NCBI GenBank assembly: GCA_026786225.1
Contig: JAJAYN010000486.1
Location: 1-5,618, forward strand
Length of the DNA stretch: 5,618 nt
Direction: 5' to 3'
DNA from: Burkholderiales bacterium
GTDB taxonomy: Bacteria; Pseudomonadota; Gammaproteobacteria; Burkholderiales; Usitatibacteraceae
In this document: positions 1 through 4,665 of the stretch, piece by piece
Layout: each line of letters opens with the position of its first letter
How positions within the stretch are numbered: the first letter of the stretch is position 1
The notes under the pieces: generated by a model
What the model saw: only the letters and a program-made list of their open reading frames with translations
Databases searched by the model: none
What the model was told of the DNA's origin: nothing
Program-made: the position numbers and the translations under genes

Positions 1-250
1 GATCCAGAGTTACGGCAACGACATGCTCCGTTACAAGGGTGTGTTGAGCATCGAGGGCGAGGACAAGCGCATGATTTTCCAGGGTGTGCACATGACCATG
101 GGCGGCAGTCCCGGCAAACCCTGGCTTAAGGACGAAGTGCGCGAATCCAAGATGGTATTTATTGGCCGGAACCTGCCCAAACGCATCTTTGTTGAAGGCC
201 TCGCCTACTGCGTCGCAGATTCCGCCAAGTCGGTCATCGAGATCAAGTAA
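1..250 (+). CDS. COG0523 (CobW/YjiA/ZagA-type) GTPase metallochaperone, C-terminal fragment
   Basis: This is the 3' end of a gene entering from the left: base 1 completes a preceding codon, the frame is open from base 2, and the stop is TAA at 248-250, giving 83 visible residues. The visible part matches the CobW C-terminal domain. It begins with DMLRYKGVLSIEGE (strand and hinge), continues with FQGVHMTMGG and a conserved tryptophan (GKPW), and ends with the family's ESKMVFIGRNLPK segment. COG0523 proteins are cytoplasmic G3E GTPases that deliver metal, often zinc, to client enzymes. The GTP-binding P-loop and CxCC metal site lie in the missing N-terminal part, so metal preference and intactness cannot be judged. 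The next gene's ATG follows the stop codon without a gap, indicating translational coupling with the ABC transporter. Family assignment is confident; the zinc role is inferred from the family and context. Confidence 0.85.
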   Translation, partial: IQSYGNDMLRYKGVLSIEGEDKRMIFQGVHMTMGGSPGKPWLKDEVRESKMVFIGRNLPKRIFVEGLAYCVADSAKSVIEIK

Positions 251-892
251 ATGGTCGTTGACATCCGCGATCTCAAAGCGGGGTACGGCACCAAGGCCGT
301 TGTTTCGCTGGCCTCACTGCAGATCGAAACGGGTGAACATACGCTGTTGCTTGGACCCTCGGGTTGCGGCAAGACTACCCTGCTTAACGTTTTATCGGGT
401 ATTGCATCGACATTGGCAGGACGGGTCGTTATCAACGGCACTGCGCTGGAAACACTTTCCGTCGGTGATCGAGATCGCTTTCGCGGTAAACATATCGGTT
501 TGGTGATGCAGCGCTTGCATCTGATTTCAGCATTGACGATCAGCAAAAATCTGCGTCTTGCGCAACAGCTTGCTGGCGTCAGCGTAAATGACGGCATCAT
601 TCTGGGTGCGCTTGAGAAGCTTGGGCTGGCTGCCATGCTTGACCGCTATCCGCGCGAACTATCGCAGGGTGAAGCGCAGCGCGTGGCGATTGCCCGCGCA
701 GTGATAAATCGTCCGGCACTGATTCTGGCCGACGAGCCGACCTCGGCGCTGGATGACGCTAACTGTCTTGCAGCCATCGATTTGCTCTTCGATCAAGCCA
801 CTGCGTATGGCGCAACGCTGATTGTTGCTACCCACGATCAACGTATCAAGGCACGTTTTGAGCGCGTGGTGACACTCGAACCGTATCTATGA
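251..892 (+). CDS. ABC transporter ATP-binding protein, LolD/MacB type
   Basis: A 213-residue cytoplasmic ATPase with every nucleotide-binding motif present: Walker A GPSGCGKTT (35-43), Q-loop glutamine Q87 in VMQRLHL, ABC signature LSQGEAQR (137-144), Walker B ALILADE (156-162) with catalytic E162, D-loop SALD and switch histidine H195 in ATHD. The length and the signature type fit the LolD/MacB/FtsE group, whose ATPases drive FtsX-like permeases by mechanotransmission rather than by moving substrate through a channel. The ATG follows the preceding GTPase stop codon directly. The last four bases (ATGA, 889-892) overlap the permease start, so the two subunits should be made together. It is not a ZnuC-type importer ATPase, and no ZnuA-like binding protein or ZnuB-like permease is visible. 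The class is certain; the cargo is unknown. It should not be named lolD, because the neighbours are not lipoprotein-release genes. Confidence 0.93.
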   Translation: MVVDIRDLKAGYGTKAVVSLASLQIETGEHTLLLGPSGCGKTTLLNVLSGIASTLAGRVVINGTALETLSVGDRDRFRGKHIGLVMQRLHLISALTISKNLRLAQQLAGVSVNDGIILGALEKLGLAAMLDRYPRELSQGEAQRVAIARAVINRPALILADEPTSALDDANCLAAIDLLFDQATAYGATLIVATHDQRIKARFERVVTLEPYL

Positions 893-2148
893 AAACGCTG
901 TCCACTTCACTCTCGCTTGCGCTCGCCTACCTGCGTGAAAAGCCCCTCGCGACAATACTTAATATCCTGTTACTGGGTTTGGGTGTGGGAACCATCATCG
1001 CGCTTGCGCTGACGCTCGCGCAATTGGAAGAAGGCATGGATCGCGACGCGGCCGGTATCGATCTGGTCATCGGTGCCAAAGGCAGCCCACTGCAACTCAT
1101 CCTGTCGACGGTATTCCACATCGATATCCCAACTGGCAATGTGCCCGTTAGCGATGCTGCAGCCGTCATTGCCTCACCGATGGTCAAGCAGGCAATTCCA
1201 CTGGCGCTGGGCGACAGCTACAAGACATTTCGCATCGTCGGCACCAATGCGGCGTATGTTCAGCTTTATGGCGCTTCTGTGCTATCCGGCCGGATGTGGA
1301 ACGCGCCGCAGGAAGCCGTGATCGGTGCTGAAGTTGCACGCGTGACCGGCCTCGTGGCGGGCATGACTTTCACGGGCTCTCACGGGTTGACTGAAGGCGG
1401 CAGTGGCCATGCCGATCACCCGTACACCGTAGTCGGTGTGCTTAAGCCAGCAGGATCAGTCATCGACCGCGTCATCCTGACGGCAATTGAAAGCGTGTGG
1501 CAAGTGCACGGGCACGCCGATGCAGCCAATTCCGTATCTGCTGTCGCCGAAAAATTGGCCAAGGACCACGACCACGACCACCGGCAAGCAGACAAGGACG
1601 AGGGCAAGGAAGTCACCGCCTACCTCATTCAATACGCAACACCGCTCGCCGCCGCGTCCTTTCCGCGCCGGGTCAATGCGGGCAGTACATTGCAGGCTGC
1701 TGCGCCGGCGCTGGAAGTCGCGCGCCTCTTTAACCTGCTCGGTGTCGGAATCGCCGCGCTGAAGGTGTTCGCGCTCGTCATGATGCTGTGCGCGGCTTTG
1801 GGTATTTTTGTTGGGCTCACGAACGCGCTCAACGAGCGGCGCGCCGACCTGGCGCTATTGCGGCTACTGGGTGCAAGTCCGGCTATGGTATTCCTGACTG
1901 TCCTTACGCAAGGCATCGCGCTCGGCGTAGCGGGGGTTATACTGGGCTTGCTGATCGGACACGCAGGCACCGAGTGGATTGGCGCTACACTCGAAAAAAC
2001 GCACCGAATCGCATTAACCGGTTTTACCCTCATCCGTGAAGAATTCTGGATAGCAGCAGGGGCGTTTGGACTTGCGCTGCTTGCGGGTGTGTTTCCCGCG
2101 TGGCGCGCGTATCGTAGTGCGGTACCAGTATTATTGAGTCGCACCTGA
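889..2148 (+). CDS. FtsX/MacB-like ABC permease with His-rich periplasmic domain
   Basis: A 419-residue inner-membrane protein with the four-helix FtsX/MacB layout. TM1 is at about 21-44, followed by a large extracytoplasmic domain (about 45-280) and then TM2 (about 284-312), TM3 (about 333-358) and TM4 (about 386-405). After TM2 comes the family-typical cytoplasmic stretch NERRADLALLRLLGAS (315-330), which contacts the ATPase. VIGAKGSPLQLIL, early in the periplasmic domain, is also typical of this permease class. The odd feature is three histidine clusters in the periplasmic domain: SHG...GHADHP (165-178), VHGHAD (206-211) and DHDHDH (226-231), the last within a charged Lys/Asp-rich linker. 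These suggest metal binding, though no experiment is implied. It overlaps the ATPase gene by 4 nt and should form a dimeric transporter with it. A similar ATPase-permease-DUF3299 arrangement is known to me from zinc-limitation regulons; cargo and direction remain unresolved. Confidence 0.9.
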   Translation: MKTLSTSLSLALAYLREKPLATILNILLLGLGVGTIIALALTLAQLEEGMDRDAAGIDLVIGAKGSPLQLILSTVFHIDIPTGNVPVSDAAAVIASPMVKQAIPLALGDSYKTFRIVGTNAAYVQLYGASVLSGRMWNAPQEAVIGAEVARVTGLVAGMTFTGSHGLTEGGSGHADHPYTVVGVLKPAGSVIDRVILTAIESVWQVHGHADAANSVSAVAEKLAKDHDHDHRQADKDEGKEVTAYLIQYATPLAAASFPRRVNAGSTLQAAAPALEVARLFNLLGVGIAALKVFALVMMLCAALGIFVGLTNALNERRADLALLRLLGASPAMVFLTVLTQGIALGVAGVILGLLIGHAGTEWIGATLEKTHRIALTGFTLIREEFWIAAGAFGLALLAGVFPAWRAYRSAVPVLLSRT

Positions 2149-2169
2149 TCTACGCGCACGTGGTGCGAT
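2138..2169 (+). other. Stem-loop spanning the permease stop codon
   Basis: TCGCACC (2139-2145) and GGTGCGA (2162-2168) form a perfect 7-bp stem, extendable by a G-T pair (2138/2169). The 16-nt loop contains the permease stop codon TGA (2146-2148). A competing smaller hairpin, CGCAC-GTG-GTGCG (2155-2167), overlaps its right arm. No T-run follows, so it is not a standard intrinsic terminator. It lies in the only sizeable gap (46 nt) of the upstream gene set and could tune expression of the downstream genes or be an mRNA processing site. A chance occurrence is also possible. Confidence 0.35.
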
Positions 2170-2182
2170 ACACGGAAACTTT

Positions 2183-2187
2183 AAGGG
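2183..2187 (+). promoter_or_regulatory. Ribosome binding site deciding the DUF3299 start
   Basis: AAGGG lies 7 nt before the ATG at 2195, a normal Shine-Dalgarno distance. The in-frame TTG at 2192, directly before that ATG, would leave only 4 nt. The ATG is therefore the better start. Confidence 0.6.
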
Positions 2188-2194
2188 CATTTTG

Positions 2195-2743
2195 ATGCAA
2201 GCAGGCAGCCTTCCTTTTTTGAGTCTCGGCAATTTTCGCAAGTGGGCGCTGGCCGCCGCGACTGCGATATTTTGCGTAATTCTCGGCAATCCGTCTTCCG
2301 CAGACAATCCGCCGGGGAAAATTCCTGACGAACAATTGTTTGGCTTCATCGGAAAAGATCCGCTGCCGCCAGGCACCATTCCGTGGCAGCTCCTGCGGCA
2401 GGTGAAGCTTGTTGAAGGCAAACAAAAGGGCGCGAAAACGCCGTCTATGCTCCCTGAGTTCGGCCCGGAACTGAAAGCGCTCGACAAAAAAGATGTAAAG
2501 ATTTACGGATTTGTCTTGCCGCTTTCCACCAGCCAGAAGCAATCCCACTTTTTGATTTCGCCCCTTCCCTCCCACTGTCCATTTTGTGTGGATCAGGGGC
2601 CGGACTCGATGATCGAAGTTGTCGCCAAGAATCCGGTTGCCTATTCGCCATGGGAACCGATCGTGATATCGGGAAAGTTCGAATTGGTAAACGATCAATA
2701 TCTGTTTTACCGCCTCACCGGCGGTGAAGCCGTCAAGAACTGA
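2195..2743 (+). CDS. DUF3299 family exported protein
   Basis: A 182-residue protein starting at ATG 2195; the TTG at 2192 is a poorer alternative. The N-terminus reads as a signal peptide: basic R15-K16, a hydrophobic run WALAAATAIFCVIL (17-30), and a likely signal peptidase I site after SSA (36/37). C27 does not sit in a convincing lipobox. The mature part carries the DUF3299 core: VKIYGFVLPLS, then HFLISPLPSHCPFC with H127, C128 and C131 as possible metal ligands or a redox CxxC pair, then a small beta-rich end (VVISGKFEL-type segment and YRLTGGEAV). The family has no firmly established biochemical function. It recurs beside FtsX-like ABC transporters and COG0523 proteins, as here, so a periplasmic partner role such as a metal chaperone or substrate-handling subunit is plausible but inferred. 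It ends 2 nt before the STAS gene. Confidence 0.85.
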   Translation: MQAGSLPFLSLGNFRKWALAAATAIFCVILGNPSSADNPPGKIPDEQLFGFIGKDPLPPGTIPWQLLRQVKLVEGKQKGAKTPSMLPEFGPELKALDKKDVKIYGFVLPLSTSQKQSHFLISPLPSHCPFCVDQGPDSMIEVVAKNPVAYSPWEPIVISGKFELVNDQYLFYRLTGGEAVKN

Positions 2744-2745
2744 CC

Positions 2746-3903
2746 ATGGCCGCGCCGATCATACCCACCAAGCCCAGCCAGGCGCCGCGCTCCGCCACTG
2801 CAACCGGGACGTTCACGGCCAAGGCGTTGATGGGCGCGTCCGGCGTATTTTCAAGCGAACAATTGTCGCCGGACGCCAATAGCTTTCCGGTGATCTACGA
2901 GGCGGCGATTTTATATGCTGCGGATCACTATGATGCCGCTCGGGAAACGCTCAAAGAACACATGCGAACAGAAGAGGGTAAGTCGAGTATTCGTACCTGG
3001 CTGATGTTATTCGACCTTTTCCAACTCACACACAATCGACGCGAATTCGACGCCCTCTCGATGATGTTCACCGTACAGTTTGAGCGCTCGCCCCCGGCGT
3101 GGACGGCTGAAACCAGCAACACCGACCCGCGTCGAAAAGAGAAGCGCGACCGCAAGGATTTATTTTTGATGACACCAGACGCCAACGGGGCACTGCTGGC
3201 TGAGATCGATCGCCTGGAGGCCTTCGCCAGGGAAATCGGCACGTGCCGCGTCGAGTTCAACAAGGTCAGGAAAATCCAAGCCGCAGAAGCTGAATTGTTT
3301 TCGATCGTATTGCAACGCCTGCGTCGGGCCAAAATTCTTGTTTGGTTTAACGGACTCGATGATTTCGTTGCGCTGCTGAAAGCCAGTATCAATGAGGTTA
3401 ACGGCAGCCTGATTTCGGCAAGCCAAGGGTGGTGGGCGCTGTTATTTGAGCTGACGATTCTCGATGGGCGCGCCGAAGAATACGAAGAGCTTGGGCTCGA
3501 ATATGCCGTTGCCTTCGAAATTTCACCGCCACCCTGGGAGGTTGTTATCCGTCCAACCGGGGTTGCTGAGAACGCACCAGGTGCTGCCCCGGACACTTCG
3601 GCCAGCCAAACGGGTAACGCACAAGTCGGTTTTCCGCTCAATGGCGTCGTTGGCCAAAACAGCAGGGAGATGTTGCAGCAGTTGTCGATCTTCGCAGCGT
3701 CCAAGCCGGAAGTGCTGGTCGACATGAGTGGCTTGCTGCGTATCGACTTTGCTGCAGCCGGGCAATTTTTTGAAGCCATTCGCGCCATTCAGTTGTCGCA
3801 AAAGCGCGTCATTCTCTCCAACCTCAATGAGTTGGTGGCGGCATTGCTGGAGGTCTTCGGCATGTCCAAGCACGCCATCCTCATGAGAAAGAAATTCGTC
3901 TAG
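2746..3903 (+). CDS. STAS-domain protein with duplicated helical-STAS architecture
   Basis: A 385-residue protein with no signal peptide or membrane segment, so probably cytoplasmic. Its start follows the DUF3299 stop by 2 nt (TGACCATG); no strong ribosome site is visible, so coupling is likely. After a low-complexity Ser/Ala/Pro leader (1-45) comes a TPR-like helical region ending in FERSPPAW (to W119). A linker rich in Arg/Lys follows, then a STAS-like stretch (about 165-215), a second helical module ending in FEISPPPW (230-264), a Gly/Ala/Thr linker, and a C-terminal STAS domain (about 293-383) with VLVDMSGLLRIDFAAAG, VILSNL and LLEVFGM. STAS domains usually act as protein-interaction or anti-anti-sigma modules switched by phosphorylation of a serine in a D-S-x-G loop. 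Here that loop is DFAAAG (334-339), so phospho-switching there is unlikely. The function is unknown; a scaffold or regulatory role is a guess from the fold. Confidence 0.8.
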   Translation: MAAPIIPTKPSQAPRSATATGTFTAKALMGASGVFSSEQLSPDANSFPVIYEAAILYAADHYDAARETLKEHMRTEEGKSSIRTWLMLFDLFQLTHNRREFDALSMMFTVQFERSPPAWTAETSNTDPRRKEKRDRKDLFLMTPDANGALLAEIDRLEAFAREIGTCRVEFNKVRKIQAAEAELFSIVLQRLRRAKILVWFNGLDDFVALLKASINEVNGSLISASQGWWALLFELTILDGRAEEYEELGLEYAVAFEISPPPWEVVIRPTGVAENAPGAAPDTSASQTGNAQVGFPLNGVVGQNSREMLQQLSIFAASKPEVLVDMSGLLRIDFAAAGQFFEAIRAIQLSQKRVILSNLNELVAALLEVFGMSKHAILMRKKFV

Positions 3904-3916
3904 AATCAGCATCCAC

Positions 3917-3950
3917 GCGGCCAGCAGGCCAAAAAGGCCTGAAGCACCGC
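3917..3950 (+). terminator. Weak stem-loop between STAS gene and hslV, possible terminator
   Basis: CAGGCC (3925-3930) and GGCCTG (3936-3941) pair around an AAAAA loop. An outer GCGG/CCGC pair (3917-3920 with 3947-3950) can extend the stem across an internal loop. It begins 14 nt after the STAS stop and lies before hslV, where a transcript boundary is expected. No T-run follows directly; only a looser T-rich stretch occurs further on (3964-3980). It may be a leaky terminator or an mRNA-stabilising hairpin. Confidence 0.3.
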
Positions 3951-3995
3951 ATCCCTGCTTGAGTTTCTATTTTCGCTTTTCTCCGTCATCCATCC

Positions 3996-4538
3996 ATGCA
4001 AACTGAACAATTCCACGGCACCACCATTCTCTCGGTTCGGCGCGGCGATAAAGTCGCGATGGGCGGGGACGGGCAAGTGACGCTTGGCAATATCATCGTG
4101 AAGGCGACCGCGCGCAAAGTGCGCCGATTGTACAAAGACCAGGTGCTCGCCGGATTCGCCGGTGCGACAGCCGATGCATTCACGTTGTTTGAGCGCTTTG
4201 AGTCCAAACTCGACAAACATCAGGGCCACCTCATGCGTTCGGCAATCGAACTCGCCAAAGACTGGCGAACCGACAGAATTCTGCGTCGTCTTGAAGCGAT
4301 GCTCACGGTGGCTGACCGAACGAGTTCACTGGTCATCACCGGCACCGGCGACGTGCTGGAACCTGAGCTGGGCCTGCTGGCCATCGGCTCGGGCGGGGCC
4401 TACGCACAGGCTGCTGCCATTGCTCTCTTGCTGCACACCGAACTGGCTCCCGCCGACATCGTCAAGAAATCACTGACGATCGCTGGCGACCTTTGCATCT
4501 ACACCAATCAGAATCACACGATTGAAACGCTTGATTAA
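3996..4538 (+). CDS. hslV: ATP-dependent protease subunit HslV
   Basis: The 180-residue peptidase subunit of the HslUV (ClpYQ) protease. In the family, two hexameric rings cleave unfolded proteins fed by the HslU ATPase in the cytoplasm. The N-terminus is MQTEQFHG followed by TTILSVRR. By alignment with remembered E. coli HslV (MTTIVSVRR), the nucleophile is T9, which must be freed by removing eight residues rather than only Met. D25 (in GGDGQVTLGN) and K41 (in ARKVRRLY) occupy the positions of D17 and K33 of mature HslV. Other family blocks are intact: GFAGATADAFTLFERFE, HLMRSAIELAKDWRTDR, LLAIGSGGAYAQAAA and IAGDLCIYTN. No clear ribosome site precedes the ATG. No other in-frame start lies nearby upstream, and the next ATG (4062) would remove the active site. 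It is the first gene of the hslVU pair. Confidence 0.97.
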   Translation: MQTEQFHGTTILSVRRGDKVAMGGDGQVTLGNIIVKATARKVRRLYKDQVLAGFAGATADAFTLFERFESKLDKHQGHLMRSAIELAKDWRTDRILRRLEAMLTVADRTSSLVITGTGDVLEPELGLLAIGSGGAYAQAAAIALLLHTELAPADIVKKSLTIAGDLCIYTNQNHTIETLD

Positions 4539-4541
4539 CTC

Positions 4542-4635
4542 GCAGGTCGGGCTAGACGCGCAGCGTCGACACCCATGATCGGTCGTAAAATTTTCGATGC
4601 GTTGTTGGGTGACGGCTTCGCCTAACCCAACCTGC
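4542..4635. repeat. 94-bp REPIN/MITE-like palindromic element between hslV and hslU
   Basis: The ends form an imperfect 13-nt terminal inverted repeat: GCAGGTCGGGCTA (4542-4554) against TAACCCAACCTGC (4623-4635), 11 of 13 positions pairing. Each end has its own hairpin. The left is GACGC-GCA-GCGTC (4555-4567), perfect. The right is GTTGGGT (4604-4610) with ACCCAAC (4625-4631), enclosing GGC-TTC-GCC (4614-4622). The centre holds AAAATTTT (4587-4594) flanked by ATCG (4578-4581) and CGAT (4595-4598). Two inverted GGG/CCC hairpins separated by a short AT-rich centre is the layout of REPINs and some MITEs. The GTTGGGT...ACCCAAC motif with a TTCGCC-type loop resembles dispersed intergenic palindromes I recall from many proteobacterial genomes. 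It has no coding capacity, so any mobility would depend on a transposase elsewhere, such as a RAYT. No clear target duplication is visible. It starts 3 nt after the hslV stop. Confidence 0.7.
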
Positions 4636-4665
4636 AAGTCGCAATATGGAATCGCGCCACGCAAA

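Noticed and set aside
205..636. Minus-strand open frame of 143 codons across the GTPase/ATPase junction
   Set aside because: It lies opposite intact coding sequence with all ABC motifs on the + strand, and its translation has no recognisable domain. It is a reading-frame shadow.
251..2148. Naming the ABC pair LolD/LolC, MacB or FtsE/FtsX
   Set aside because: The fold class matches, but the neighbours are a COG0523 GTPase and DUF3299. The permease also has a His-rich periplasmic domain not expected of the lipoprotein, macrolide or cell-division systems.
2928..3788. Minus-strand open frame of 286 codons opposite the STAS gene
   Set aside because: The translation is Ser/Ala/Arg-rich low-complexity sequence typical of an antisense shadow. 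The + frame has a coherent STAS domain and an internal repeat.
3917..3950. Strong rho-independent terminator after the STAS gene
   Set aside because: The inner stem is only 6 bp and no T-run follows on either strand, so only a weak candidate is listed.
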